Shown one piece after another: positions 46,733 to 55,939 of a stretch of 64,000 bases of DNA. This stretch comes from Timaviella obliquedivisa GSE-PSE-MK23-08B (GTDB lineage Bacteria > Cyanobacteriota > Cyanobacteriia > Elainellales > Elainellaceae), in the NCBI GenBank assembly GCA_019358855.1, contig JAHHII010000001.1, positions 372,001-436,000 on the forward strand, given 5' to 3'. How positions within the stretch are numbered: position 1 is the first letter of the stretch; every line of letters starts with the position of its first letter. The notes under the pieces are model-generated. The model did not search any database and was not told where the DNA came from. It worked only from the letters and a program-made list of their open reading frames with translations. The position numbers and the translations under genes are program-made.

Positions 46733-47176
46733 ATGCTAGTTGGACTTAGTAAGTTTCTCTTGGGGTTTACATTGGCGGTTGCCATCCTCTTTGGGGCAGG
46801 AGTCGTCTTCACTAACTTTGTCATTGGTCGTCTTTCTAGTTTGCCTGCCCGCCCTACCTTTCCAAACGATATTCAGCCTAAAAGTAGCGCTACCCCAAAT
46901 GCCCCGAAGCCTGCCGCTGATGACGCTGCCAAAGCTCCTGAGCCTGCGGCGGCAACACCGCCTGCCGCCGCAGGCTATGCGGCTAAAGTGACTCAGCCTA
47001 TTGGGTTACTAGTTCGCGAAGCGCCAAGCGCTGATTCTGGGCAGGTTGATGGAGTCGCCTTGGATGAAGAGGTAACCGTTTTAGAAACTTCCTCTGATGG
47101 CGAATGGCAGAGGATTAAAACTGGCAACGGCACCGAAGGTTGGGTAAAGGGTGGCAACACAGAGCAGCTAAATTGA
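46733..47176 (+). CDS. Membrane-anchored SH3 domain protein
   Basis: A 147-residue protein. A hydrophobic N-terminal helix (about residues 6-31, FLLGFTLAVAILFGAGVVFTN) is followed by a Pro/Ala-rich linker (about 40-85) and a bacterial SH3 domain (IGLLVREAPSADSGQVDGV, EGWVKGGN). The protein probably sits in the membrane with its SH3 domain outside, where it could bind peptidoglycan or proteins. It lies 30 bases after the AAA gene. Function unknown. Confidence 0.85.
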   Translation: MLVGLSKFLLGFTLAVAILFGAGVVFTNFVIGRLSSLPARPTFPNDIQPKSSATPNAPKPAADDAAKAPEPAAATPPAAAGYAAKVTQPIGLLVREAPSADSGQVDGVALDEEVTVLETSSDGEWQRIKTGNGTEGWVKGGNTEQLN

Positions 47177-47264
47177 GTCCTTGTTCCTCTTTGTAGGGCA
47201 ACATAGAAATTAAGGTGGCGATCTTGCTATAGGCTGCCAAGCTCTTTCTCCAAAGAATTTCCGC

Positions 47265-47654
47265 GTGATTACACTGTCTCTCCTCCATCCGGTTAAGCAC
47301 ACCCCTGTACAGGTTTGGTCTTTCCCTAGCGAGCCGATCGTGCGCATCGGTCGTTCTAGCGATAACCAGGTTGTGCTTTATAGTGCTGTTGTTTCTCGAT
47401 ATCATGTAGAACTAAGACAGAGCGGTTCGACATGGGAAGTGGTTAACAGTGGGACAAACGGGACTTATGTAGACGGCAAGCGGGTGAACAAAGTGGCGAT
47501 CGCTGATGGCGCAGTCATTCGCCTTGCTCGCTCAGGTCCCAACATTCAGGTCAATCTTGGAGTTGCCCAAAGCGAGTTTTCCTTGCCTACCACTGTTGTC
47601 CCGCCCAAAGCCTCTGATGAGCCGCCCTGCACCTCATGCGAAACTTCAGACTAA
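47265..47654 (+). CDS. FHA domain protein
   Basis: A 129-residue protein consisting of one forkhead-associated domain (about residues 10-95): IVRIGRSSDNQVVL, VVSRYHVELRQ and NSGTNGTYVDGKRV, the key G-R, S-x2-H and N-G residues all present. It should bind phosphothreonine. The tail contains PPCTSCETSD with two cysteines. Start is GTG 47265. A threonine kinase partner is not visible nearby. The cysteine desulfurase gene starts 24 bases later. Confidence 0.9.
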   Translation: MITLSLLHPVKHTPVQVWSFPSEPIVRIGRSSDNQVVLYSAVVSRYHVELRQSGSTWEVVNSGTNGTYVDGKRVNKVAIADGAVIRLARSGPNIQVNLGVAQSEFSLPTTVVPPKASDEPPCTSCETSD

Positions 47655-47678
47655 TTCTTTGCCCTCTTCTATTGCCCC

Positions 47679-48842
47679 ATGCAAATTTATCTCGACCATA
47701 GCGCTACAACTCCTCCGCGCTCAGAAGCGATCGCCCTAGTGCAGCAGGTCATGACCGAACAATGGGGTAATCCTTCTAGCCTGCATCAGTGGGGGCAGCA
47801 GACAGCAGAGATTATTGAACAAGCTCGGGCGCAGGTAGCGGGCTTGCTCAGTGTGAAGCCAGAGGCGATCGTGTTCACATCGGGGGGAACTGAGGCAAAT
47901 AATCTTGCCATTCTGGGGATTGCTCGGCGGCATACAATCCCTCAGCATCTGGTAATCTCTAGCGTTGAACATTCAGCAATCTCAGAACCCGCTCGCCTCT
48001 TAGAGCAGCAAGGCTGGCAGGTGAGTCGGTTGCCAGTTAGCGCCCAAGGACGGGTCGATCCAGTAGATTTACAGGCGGCACTTCAACCTAATACGGTGCT
48101 AGTTTCAGTGATTTATGGACAGAGTGAAGTGGGGACGCTGCAACCCATTGAGGCGCTGGGACAGATGGCGCGGGCACATGGAGCGTTGTTCCATACGGAT
48201 GCTGTGCAAGTGGCGGGGCGGCTGCCGATTAACTTGCAACAGTTGCCAGTGGATTTGCTGTCGCTTTCTAGCCACAAGTTTTATGGAGTACAGGGTTCGG
48301 GGGCGCTTTATATTCGTCCGGGGGTAGAAGTTTTGCCGCTTTGGGGTGGGGGTGGGCAAGAATTCAATTTGCGCTCTGGAACTCAGGCGGTTCCCTCGAT
48401 CGCCGCTTTAGGGATTGCTGCCGAGTTAGCTGCTCAAGAGATGAGTGTTGAAGTCCCTCGGTTGATGCACCTCCGCGATCGCCTCTTCGATTTATTGGCA
48501 GATGTTCCAGACTTGGAAGTGACGGGCGATCGCCTGCATCGGTTGCCCCATCATGTCAGCTTCTATCTGCCTCACGCTGAAACCATTAGCGGCAAAACCC
48601 TGGTGCGACACCTCAACTTTGCAGGAATTGCAATTAGCTCTGGCTCTGCTTGCAACAGCGGTAAATTGATTCCTAGTCCCGTACTCCTGGCGATGGGATA
48701 TGGCGATCGGGCGGCAAAGTCTGGAATTCGGCTGACCTTAGGGCGGCATACCACTGCTGCTGATGTCGAGTGGACGGCAATGGTGATCCGGCAAGTTCTA
48801 GAGCGCTTGAGCTTAAAACCTGCCCTCTCGCTCCGCCCCTAG
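47679..48842 (+). CDS. Cysteine desulfurase (NifS/IscS family)
   Basis: A 387-residue pyridoxal-phosphate enzyme that takes sulfur from cysteine for Fe-S clusters and thiolated tRNA. Signatures are YLDHSATTPPRSEA at the start, the PLP lysine K200 in SSHKFYGVQGSGAL and the catalytic C325 in SSGSACNSGK. It belongs to the group with the short, flexible loop of NifS/IscS. No IscU or other assembly protein is adjacent. It ends the long same-strand cluster that began with rpmH; the next gene starts 117 bases later. Confidence 0.94.
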   Translation: MQIYLDHSATTPPRSEAIALVQQVMTEQWGNPSSLHQWGQQTAEIIEQARAQVAGLLSVKPEAIVFTSGGTEANNLAILGIARRHTIPQHLVISSVEHSAISEPARLLEQQGWQVSRLPVSAQGRVDPVDLQAALQPNTVLVSVIYGQSEVGTLQPIEALGQMARAHGALFHTDAVQVAGRLPINLQQLPVDLLSLSSHKFYGVQGSGALYIRPGVEVLPLWGGGGQEFNLRSGTQAVPSIAALGIAAELAAQEMSVEVPRLMHLRDRLFDLLADVPDLEVTGDRLHRLPHHVSFYLPHAETISGKTLVRHLNFAGIAISSGSACNSGKLIPSPVLLAMGYGDRAAKSGIRLTLGRHTTAADVEWTAMVIRQVLERLSLKPALSLRP

Positions 48843-48959
48843 TTTCTCCTGATCTGAATCGATCCCCAACCCTTAGTATTGAATGGGAGATCCGTTTAGA
48901 GGGCTGGGTATCATAGGCATGACCGCAACCCCCGCCTATTTTTACCTTGAGCGTATTTC

Positions 48960-49646
48960 ATGCAGACTGCTGTCTTTAATGAGTTATTTCCTCTCTTCAA
49001 TGCTGCCAGCCCTGAAACCCTTGAGTGGCTGATGTCGATCGCTGTTGAACATGAATATCCCACCGATAGGGCTGTTTTAATGGAAGACGCTTGGGGTAAC
49101 GCGGTTTACTTTGTAGAGTCGGGCTGGGTGAAAGTTCGTCGGCACGTCGGTGAGAATGTGGCTACCTTAGCGATTTTGGGGCGAGGGGATTTTTTTGGCG
49201 AAATGGCAGTTTTAGATGAGTCGCCTCGCTCTACAGACGTGGTGGCGTTGTCTTCAGTTAAACTGCTCAGCATCTCTGCCCAGCGTTTCATTCAAGCTTT
49301 GTTTAAAGACTCTCAGCTACACCACCGAATGTTGCAGCTTTTGGTACGCCGCTTGCGTCAAACTAACTTTCGGTTTCAGTTGCGCCATCAGCCGCCAGCC
49401 ATCAAGTTAATCAATACGCTTGTGTCTTTGGGAGATAGCTATGGCACTGCATCAGAACAGGGCACTGAAATTTTTAACATTCCGCTTGGAGATCTAGCAG
49501 AGGTGAGTGATGTAAGTTTGGAGGAAGTGACGAAGATTATGGAGAAGCTTCAGAGTAAAGGATGGATTAAACCCGACCCCAGGAATCAAGTGCTATATCT
49601 GTCGAATATGCAACAATTGGCTCATCTCCTGGTTGGGAGAACTTAA
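48960..49646 (+). CDS. Crp/Fnr family transcriptional regulator
   Basis: A 228-residue regulator. The N-terminal cNMP-binding beta-roll (about residues 12-125) has AVYFVESGWVKVRRH and GRGDFFGEMAVLDESPRSTDVV. The C-terminal winged helix (about 150-225) has IPLGDLAEVSDVSLEEVTKIMEKL as its recognition part. The phosphate-binding cassette is close to Crp (GEMAVLDESPRS), so a cyclic nucleotide is possible, but the effector is unknown. ATG 48960. It is followed after 25 bases by the M61 peptidase gene. Confidence 0.9.
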   Translation: MQTAVFNELFPLFNAASPETLEWLMSIAVEHEYPTDRAVLMEDAWGNAVYFVESGWVKVRRHVGENVATLAILGRGDFFGEMAVLDESPRSTDVVALSSVKLLSISAQRFIQALFKDSQLHHRMLQLLVRRLRQTNFRFQLRHQPPAIKLINTLVSLGDSYGTASEQGTEIFNIPLGDLAEVSDVSLEEVTKIMEKLQSKGWIKPDPRNQVLYLSNMQQLAHLLVGRT

Positions 49647-49671
49647 AACTGAAAAAATCTCAAGCCTTGCC

Positions 49672-51474
49672 ATGACAGCTACCCAAGTTCGCGCCCTGTC
49701 TCAGCCCCGCACCCAACTCGAAATTCTTTATCAAGTCGCCATGCCGCAGCCGCAGTCTCACCTGTTTGAGGTGACCTTGCAAGTGAAGGGATGGCGACCC
49801 CTTGCGGGTAAGTCGGAGAGATCGCCGTTTTTAGACTTGAAAATGCCTGTTTGGACTCCAGGCTCCTACCTGATTCGTGAATACGCACGGCACGTCCAAG
49901 ATTTTGCAGTGAACGGACAGGCTTGGCAGAAGATTGCGAAAAACCATTGGCAAATTGAAACGGCTGACCTGTCCGAGATTACGATGCATTATCGGGTTTT
50001 TGCCAATGATTTAACAGTTCGCACCAATCACTTGGACGCAACCCACGGCTATTTTAACGGGGCGGCTCTGTTTTTCTATCTGCCTGGATTTGAGAATAAT
50101 CCTATCCAAATCACCGTAGTTCCGCCCCATTCTGACTGGCAAGTAGCAACGCCATTGCCTAGGGTAACGGGACAAGCCTATACGTATCTGGCAAATGATT
50201 TCGACACCCTGGTGGATAGCCCGTTCGAGATTGGGCTGCATCAGCGGTATGACTTTGAGGTGCGGGGTAAGCCCCATCAACTGGCAGTCTGGGGGCAAGG
50301 AAATGTAGAACCCGATCGCCTGATTGCTGATACCCAAAAAGTGATCGAGGTCGAGGCAGATTTATTTGGCGGGTTGCCCTACGATTCCTATTTATTTTTG
50401 CTGCACCTGTCGGCTCAGAGCTATGGCGGGTTAGAACATAAAAATGCCTGTACTCTGAACTATCCGCGCTTAGGCTTTCGGACGGAAGATCGCTATCAGC
50501 GGTTCATGCAGTTGGTGGCACACGAGTTCTTTCATCTATGGAACGTCAAGCGGATTCGTCCTAAGGGGCTGCAAGTATTTGACTATGAGGGGGAAAACTA
50601 CACGCCTTCTCTCTGGTTTAGCGAAGGAACAACGAGCTACTACGATTTAATGATTCCGCTACGAGCAGGAATTTATGACGCAAAAGGATTTCTGCAAAAC
50701 TTGAGCAAGGAAATCACTCGATTTTTGACGACTCCAGGGCGACAAGTTCAGTCGTTGAGCGAGTCGAGTTTTGATGCTTGGATTAAGCTATATCGCCGAG
50801 ATGCCAATAGTGACAATAACCAAATGTCCTATTACCTAAAGGGCGAAATGGTGTCGCTGCTCCTAGATTTACTGATTCGATCGCGCCATAGCAACAGGCG
50901 ATCGCTTGATAATGTGATGCGCCAAATGTGGCAGCAGTTCGGGGTTTCTGAAACGGGCTTTACTCCAGAACATCTCGAAGCTGTTATTACCTCAGTGGCA
51001 GAGGTTGACTTAACTAACTTTTTCCAGCGTTTCCTGCACAGTACTGAAGAATTACCCTTTGATGAATATCTGGAACCCTTTGGCTTGAGGCTACAGCCGG
51101 AAGAAACGGCGAGTAAGCCTCCTTATTTAGGGCTGACAGCGAAGTCGGAAAATGGGCGAGAGATGATTAAGTTTGTGGAAATGGGTTCTCCAGCAGCAGC
51201 GGCAGGAATTGATCCAGATGACGAACTGTTGGCGATCGATGGCTTGCGGGTTAAGGCAGAGCAATTGGGCGATCGCCTCAAAGACTACTCGCCTAAGGCT
51301 CAAATTAGTCTCACCTGCTTTCATCAAGACGAACTCAAAAACTACACCGTTACGTTAGCGGAGCCACGCCCCTCCATCTATCAACTGGTAGCGGTTCCTG
51401 CGCCGACATCTCAGCAGCAAGCGAATCTGCAAGGATGGATAGGAGTTTCTACTGCTAATGGGAATGAAAAATAG
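49672..51474 (+). CDS. M61 family metallopeptidase with PDZ domain
   Basis: A 600-residue zinc peptidase. The N-terminal beta domain (about 1-170) is followed by the catalytic domain with the HExxH motif HEFFH at 284-288 in LVAHEFFHLWNVKRIRP, and the third ligand region FSEGTTSYYDL around residue 320. A PDZ domain covers about 480-575 (LGLTAKSENGREMIKFVEMG, GIDPDDELLAIDGLRV). Family members are glycyl aminopeptidases. I start at ATG 49672; no signal peptide is seen, so the protein is probably cytoplasmic. Follows the Crp-type regulator by 25 bases. Confidence 0.9.
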   Translation: MTATQVRALSQPRTQLEILYQVAMPQPQSHLFEVTLQVKGWRPLAGKSERSPFLDLKMPVWTPGSYLIREYARHVQDFAVNGQAWQKIAKNHWQIETADLSEITMHYRVFANDLTVRTNHLDATHGYFNGAALFFYLPGFENNPIQITVVPPHSDWQVATPLPRVTGQAYTYLANDFDTLVDSPFEIGLHQRYDFEVRGKPHQLAVWGQGNVEPDRLIADTQKVIEVEADLFGGLPYDSYLFLLHLSAQSYGGLEHKNACTLNYPRLGFRTEDRYQRFMQLVAHEFFHLWNVKRIRPKGLQVFDYEGENYTPSLWFSEGTTSYYDLMIPLRAGIYDAKGFLQNLSKEITRFLTTPGRQVQSLSESSFDAWIKLYRRDANSDNNQMSYYLKGEMVSLLLDLLIRSRHSNRRSLDNVMRQMWQQFGVSETGFTPEHLEAVITSVAEVDLTNFFQRFLHSTEELPFDEYLEPFGLRLQPEETASKPPYLGLTAKSENGREMIKFVEMGSPAAAAGIDPDDELLAIDGLRVKAEQLGDRLKDYSPKAQISLTCFHQDELKNYTVTLAEPRPSIYQLVAVPAPTSQQQANLQGWIGVSTANGNEK

Positions 51475-51569
51475 GAAACGCGGCTGATTTTGTGTCACTT
51501 TTTCGTCTATGGTCTAGAGTTGGAGTACTGCTTTTAATTGATTAGTACATTTGGGGGGAAAGCTGACCT

Positions 51570-52067
51570 ATGAATAGCTGCATCTTGATGGCGGAAATTA
51601 CCCAAGATCCCCAGCTTCGCTATACGTCTGATAATCAGACAGCTGTGGCAGAAATGGTAGTACAGTTTGCGGGTTTGCGAGATGATGAGCCAATGGCGAC
51701 GATGAAGGTCGTGGGCTGGGGAAACCTAGCGCAAGAAATTCAGGAGCGTTACCACCAGGGCGATCGCGTCATTATTGAGGGTCGTTTAGGCATGAATACG
51801 GTTGAGCGCCAAGAAGGATTTAAGGAAAAGCGGGCAGAATTGACAGCCCAAAAAATTCATTTGTTAGATGCGGGAACAACGATGACGACCACTACAGAAG
51901 CGATTGGGGTAACTAGGGCAGTAGAGCCAACTCCAGTGGCTTCGGCTCCAACGAGTCAGCCCTCTAGCCCCCCGATCGCCGCCAAGGCGGCTCCGGCTAG
52001 AGTGCCAGCTGCGGCAGCCAAAGCGGCTCCCCCCGTAGAGTCATTTGAGGACGAGATTCCGTTTTAG
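51570..52067 (+). CDS. ssb: Single-stranded DNA-binding protein
   Basis: A 165-residue protein. The OB fold (about residues 1-110) has FAGLRDDEPMATMKVVGWGN and GDRVIIEGRLGMNTVERQEG. An Ala/Pro/Thr-rich linker follows and the protein ends in the acidic tip FEDEIPF, through which SSB recruits repair and replication proteins. Start ATG 51570, preceded by GGGGGGAAAG. A terminator-like hairpin follows. The OB part is shorter and differs from E. coli SSB, as is normal in cyanobacteria. Confidence 0.88.
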   Translation: MNSCILMAEITQDPQLRYTSDNQTAVAEMVVQFAGLRDDEPMATMKVVGWGNLAQEIQERYHQGDRVIIEGRLGMNTVERQEGFKEKRAELTAQKIHLLDAGTTMTTTTEAIGVTRAVEPTPVASAPTSQPSSPPIAAKAAPARVPAAAAKAAPPVESFEDEIPF

Positions 52068-52119
52068 CAGCAAACTCACTCAGCAATATCAACAAATTTG
52101 CAATATCAATAAATTCAAG

Positions 52120-52161
52120 GAGGGCTAAGTTTAATGAAGAACTTGCCCTCTTTCTATTTTT
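52120..52161 (+). terminator. Terminator of ssb
   Basis: Arms GAGGGC-T-AAGTT and AACTT-GCCCTC pair with one bulge around loop TTAATGAAG, followed by TTTCTATTTTT. It lies about 53 bases after the ssb stop. Confidence 0.75.
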
Positions 52162-52289
52162 AGAAATTCCGCTAATATGTCAGGAGTAGCCTTCACTTCA
52201 GTAGGTAGACGCTATATGTAGGGTTTTCCTGTCAGAAGTGTTTCCTCAAAGGTCAGTTCTCGGTTCCTTCTCAACAGCGTGAATTACTT

Positions 52290-54584
52290 ATGGTTCAAAA
52301 TATCGAACGCACCCGTCATCTCGATCAATTTCCGGAGTCGGCTCCTGCCGCTAACCCAGTTTTTTTTAGAACTTATAGTCGTCGAGACAAGAAGGTCGGG
52401 AATCTGCGCGAAACTTGGGGAGAAGTGTGCGATCGCACCCTCAGCGGCATCGTTAAGTTGGGTAAGTTAACCTCCGACGAGGCAGCGTTAATCAATCGAA
52501 TGCAGCGCCAACTCAAAAGTCTGCCGTCGGGACGCTGGCTGTGGGTCGGTGGCACAAGCTGGATTGAGAATCCCGAAAACTTTTCAGGCGCGTACAACTG
52601 CACCAGCACGAATGCAGTGGACTGGCAGGCGTTTGGGCTAATGATGGACTTAGCTATGATGGGCTGTGGCACCGGAGCAGTTTTGGAACCTAAGTACACC
52701 AACCAATTGCCTGCAATTCGCAACCGTCTGGTTGTCAGACTCCAGGGTGAAATTGGCACTACTTCTGCGGAACAGCGCCGAGACAGCACTGAGGTAAAGA
52801 TCGATGGCAACCAGGTCACGCTTCATGTCGGTGATAGTCGCCGGGGCTGGGTCAAGTCGTATCAAACATTGCTAGAACTTTCGACCGACGATCGCTTCAC
52901 GGGCGATATTCAGGTGGCGATCGACTTGAGCGATGTTCGTCCGGCTGGCGAAACCCTGAAAGGCTTTGGCGGCGTGGCGAACCCTGTCCGTTTACCCGCA
53001 CTGTATGAGCGCTGTGCGGCGATTTTGAACAAGGCGAATGGGCGGCAGTTGACCACGGTAGAATGCTGCTTGCTGATCGATGAAGCCGCCGTAACCATTG
53101 TCGCGGGTAATATCCGGCGATCGGCAGGAATGCGTCAAAGCGGCAGCGATGATGTGGCATTTGCGATGGCAAAGGAAAACCTGTGGCAGCAAGATGCAGA
53201 AGGGAATTGGAGCATCGACCCAGAACGGGATGCCCTGCGAATGGCGAACCATACGCGGGTGTTTCATCACAAGCCGACGCTCAGTGAGTGTGTGGAAGCG
53301 GTACGGAAGCAGTTCTATTCGGGAGAAGGGGCGATTCAGTGGGCAGGTGAGGCGATCGCCCGTGCCAATGCTGATTTACTCGATACTCCCGCAACCCGCA
53401 AAGAATTTTTGCAGGCATACGAAAACGGAACGGCGGCTCAGTGGTTAAGCGAGCGCCACATTGCACCCGTAGAAATTGAGCATCGGTTAGGGCGCTACGG
53501 GCTGAACCCCTGCGGCGAAATTTTGGGCGAAAACTTCCACTGCAACTTGTCAGAAGTTCATCTCAACCAACTCGATCCTAAAAATATTCAAGATCAAGAG
53601 GATGCGTTCAGCGCCGCTGCGCTGTCAGTCACGGGTCTACTCAATCATCAGTTTGTTGAATCCCGCTATCGTCAATCGCGGGAGTTTGACCCGATTGTGG
53701 GCGTGTCGTTTACAGGATTGTTTGATTTCTTTGTCAATGCGTTTGGCTCGGAGTGGCTGCGCTGGTGGGAGCAGGGTCGCCCTGACACGATCGCCGGACT
53801 TAGCTTCAAGCAACAGGAGCAAAAGTATTTGAGCCATTGGAAGGAAGTCGTGCATCGGGTAGTGTGGGATTATTGCGAGCGCCACAATCTCAAGCGTCCT
53901 AACCGTTGCACCACAGTTCAACCCGCAGGCACAAAATCACTGTTAACTGGCGCTAGTCCTGGCTGGCATCCGCCCAAGGCACAGCGCTTCCTTCGCCGCA
54001 TTACATTCCGCAAGAACGATCCGGTGGCGCTGGCTTGCCTGGACTATGGCTACAAAATTACGCCTTCTCAGTCGGACAAAGACGAAAACGGCAGATTATT
54101 AGATGATGCCTTTGACCCGCGTTGCACAGAGTGGCTGGTGGAAATTCCGGTGGAGGTGCCTTGGGCAAACTTGCCAGGTGCAGATGCGATCGACATTTCT
54201 AAATTCACGGCGCTGGCGCAAATGGACTTTTATATGCAAGTCCAAAAGTTCTACACGGCTCACAATACTTCGGCAACGGTGGAGCTGCGAGAGAACGAAA
54301 TTGAGGGCATGGGGCAGCGAATTTATGACGCAATTCAGAATGATGAAGGCTATATTTCTGCGGCTCTTCTGGCTCGGTTTGATGACCTGCAAACGTTTCC
54401 TCGTCTGCCCTTTGAGCCAATTTCTAAGGAGATGTACGAACAGCTAACCGAAGAGGTGAAGGCGCGCCGCAAATTGGTGGATTTCCATCAGGCGTTGAGT
54501 CGGTATGACTCTGGCGAGTTGATTGAGGCGGGTCCGGCTGGCTGTGATAGCGATAAGTGCATGATGCCGGAGAAGAAGGGGTAA
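52290..54584 (+). CDS. nrdJ: Adenosylcobalamin-dependent ribonucleoside-triphosphate reductase (class II)
   Basis: A 764-residue enzyme that reduces ribonucleotides with a B12 radical. The thiyl-radical cysteine is C408 in GLNPCGEILGENFHCNLSEV, its partner cysteines are C418 and C104 (GAYNCTSTN), and the redox pair at the end is C-x5-C in GCDSDKCMMPEKKG. No intein or interruption is present, although some cyanobacterial copies carry one. I see no clear cobalamin riboswitch in the 222-base upstream gap. Starts at ATG 52290. B12 supply links it to the cobA/sirB genes at 14-15.7 kb. Confidence 0.95.
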   Translation: MVQNIERTRHLDQFPESAPAANPVFFRTYSRRDKKVGNLRETWGEVCDRTLSGIVKLGKLTSDEAALINRMQRQLKSLPSGRWLWVGGTSWIENPENFSGAYNCTSTNAVDWQAFGLMMDLAMMGCGTGAVLEPKYTNQLPAIRNRLVVRLQGEIGTTSAEQRRDSTEVKIDGNQVTLHVGDSRRGWVKSYQTLLELSTDDRFTGDIQVAIDLSDVRPAGETLKGFGGVANPVRLPALYERCAAILNKANGRQLTTVECCLLIDEAAVTIVAGNIRRSAGMRQSGSDDVAFAMAKENLWQQDAEGNWSIDPERDALRMANHTRVFHHKPTLSECVEAVRKQFYSGEGAIQWAGEAIARANADLLDTPATRKEFLQAYENGTAAQWLSERHIAPVEIEHRLGRYGLNPCGEILGENFHCNLSEVHLNQLDPKNIQDQEDAFSAAALSVTGLLNHQFVESRYRQSREFDPIVGVSFTGLFDFFVNAFGSEWLRWWEQGRPDTIAGLSFKQQEQKYLSHWKEVVHRVVWDYCERHNLKRPNRCTTVQPAGTKSLLTGASPGWHPPKAQRFLRRITFRKNDPVALACLDYGYKITPSQSDKDENGRLLDDAFDPRCTEWLVEIPVEVPWANLPGADAIDISKFTALAQMDFYMQVQKFYTAHNTSATVELRENEIEGMGQRIYDAIQNDEGYISAALLARFDDLQTFPRLPFEPISKEMYEQLTEEVKARRKLVDFHQALSRYDSGELIEAGPAGCDSDKCMMPEKKG

Positions 54585-54697
54585 AAATTGAGTTGATGTT
54601 TGCGATCGCTCTCTGCTGTGGTGGGGGGCGATCGTGCTTCTGAATCACTATTCTAAATCGAAGAGTTGCACGTCTGATTGCAGTTTCTAACAAAGCT

Positions 54698-55282
54698 ATG
54701 GAGAATTTAGACAAGAACGATTGTGAAGCCAAGGAAAGGTTGTTTTACAGCGCCATGTTAAGCGCATGGCTAAACACAAGACTTGAGCTTGATAAGCAAT
54801 TATTAGGACTATCAGTCACAGCTATTGGGTTGTTGGTTACTTTGTTAAGAACGTTGGGTGTTTCAAACTTCTCACAGATAGTGCTTTTTGGGTTTGCACT
54901 CTTTGCCTATTTGACCACAGTAATATCAGTCATTTATATTCTGCACGAGAACTCCGAGCACATCGAAAAGCTGTTAAATAGTTCAGAAGCTGAAGAAAGC
55001 CAATTTTTAGCAGTTCTAGACACAGTTGCTGGAATTAGCTTTGTTATAGGCATGATGCTGACAGTTACAATTGGGATACATTCGGCAGTAATTAATTTAA
55101 GCGAAAAAGGAGCAATTGTGAGCCAAGAACAGCCTAAAAACTTTAGCATCCAAACTGATAGCTGGAATGGTGTTAATAAACTACGCCCTCAGCCTCCGAA
55201 AAAAGACTCTAACGATACTACTAATGAATCAAAGCCTTCAAAAACTTCTGAAGGCTTTGACGATAGCAAGTCAAATAACTGA
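54698..55282 (+). CDS. Three-helix membrane protein of unknown function
   Basis: A 194-residue protein. It begins with KERLFYSAMLSAWLNTRLELDKQLLGLSVTAIGLLV, a first part that resembles a widespread bacterial family with the core pattern W-x-NT-x-LE-x-DK-x-LL-x-LS, whose function is not known to me. Membrane helices lie at about 36-55, 60-84 and 108-130, followed by a polar, Lys/Ser/Pro-rich tail of about 60 residues that should be cytoplasmic. Codon use is AT-rich compared with flanking genes and no complete HIP1 octamer occurs in this gene. The next gene starts 78 bases downstream and may be its partner. No ribosome site stands out. Confidence 0.75.
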   Translation: MENLDKNDCEAKERLFYSAMLSAWLNTRLELDKQLLGLSVTAIGLLVTLLRTLGVSNFSQIVLFGFALFAYLTTVISVIYILHENSEHIEKLLNSSEAEESQFLAVLDTVAGISFVIGMMLTVTIGIHSAVINLSEKGAIVSQEQPKNFSIQTDSWNGVNKLRPQPPKKDSNDTTNESKPSKTSEGFDDSKSNN

Positions 55283-55360
55283 TTGTTCCCAACCCTAGCC
55301 TTTCTCTCATTTTCAGTCTCCAGGCTATGAAGGCAGGGCTATTCATCATTGTGATCTTTA

Positions 55361-55939
55361 ATGAGTCAGTCTGCTACTGAAGAAGTGCAATTATTCATCA
55401 CCGAAGCCAAGAGGCTTTCGGCTAAATCGTTCTATCAGCATTTTAAGCATGATGAGGAACTCGGTTTTTCAGATGACTCTTTTCCTGAAAACACGCCTAC
55501 AGTAGAACAGCTTGAATCTTATCTTCTGCACTTTCGCAAATTTGTTCAGAAGAACGATCGCGTCTGTATTCATAGCGTGAATAAATACGTTCATGAGCTT
55601 GCAAAAGAGCAGAGTGTTTTTCTTAATGAATGGAACACAGCATACAAATCTTTCCAAGAGTTTTTAGAAGCTAAAGCCTTGACTGGAAGAATGATTACTC
55701 ATGTTCCAGAAATTCCTGACCTATCGCTACTTGACCTCTTTAAGGCTAGAACTTTTGGTGACTTGTCACATCTTGATCCAAAAAAGCAAGCCCTTCACCA
55801 GAAACTATCTTCGACCCATCAGTTAAATGGCTTGTATCGATTTGAGTACTATGACTTCTTGTTTGAAGTCGGTGAATTTATTGTTGAAATGGCAGACCTT
55901 TGCGTAGGGCTGCTTGGTTCTATAAATGATCAGATATGA
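55361..55939 (+). CDS. Helical hypothetical protein, possible partner of the membrane protein
   Basis: A 192-residue soluble, acidic, mostly helical protein starting at ATG 55361. Stretches such as VQLFITEAKRLSAKSFYQHF, LHFRKFVQKNDRVC and FLNEWNTAYKSFQEFLEA have no resemblance that I recognise. AT content is raised like that of the gene before it. No signal peptide or metal motif is seen. It lies 78 bases after the three-helix membrane protein; the spacer has an ORF-free sequence and no terminator is obvious, so the two may form an operon. Confidence 0.65.
   Translation: MSQSATEEVQLFITEAKRLSAKSFYQHFKHDEELGFSDDSFPENTPTVEQLESYLLHFRKFVQKNDRVCIHSVNKYVHELAKEQSVFLNEWNTAYKSFQEFLEAKALTGRMITHVPEIPDLSLLDLFKARTFGDLSHLDPKKQALHQKLSSTHQLNGLYRFEYYDFLFEVGEFIVEMADLCVGLLGSINDQI

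Noticed and set aside
52068-52289. Cobalamin riboswitch before nrdJ
   Set aside because: I searched for the conserved B12 box (GCCACTG-like) and did not find it; only the ssb terminator is clear.
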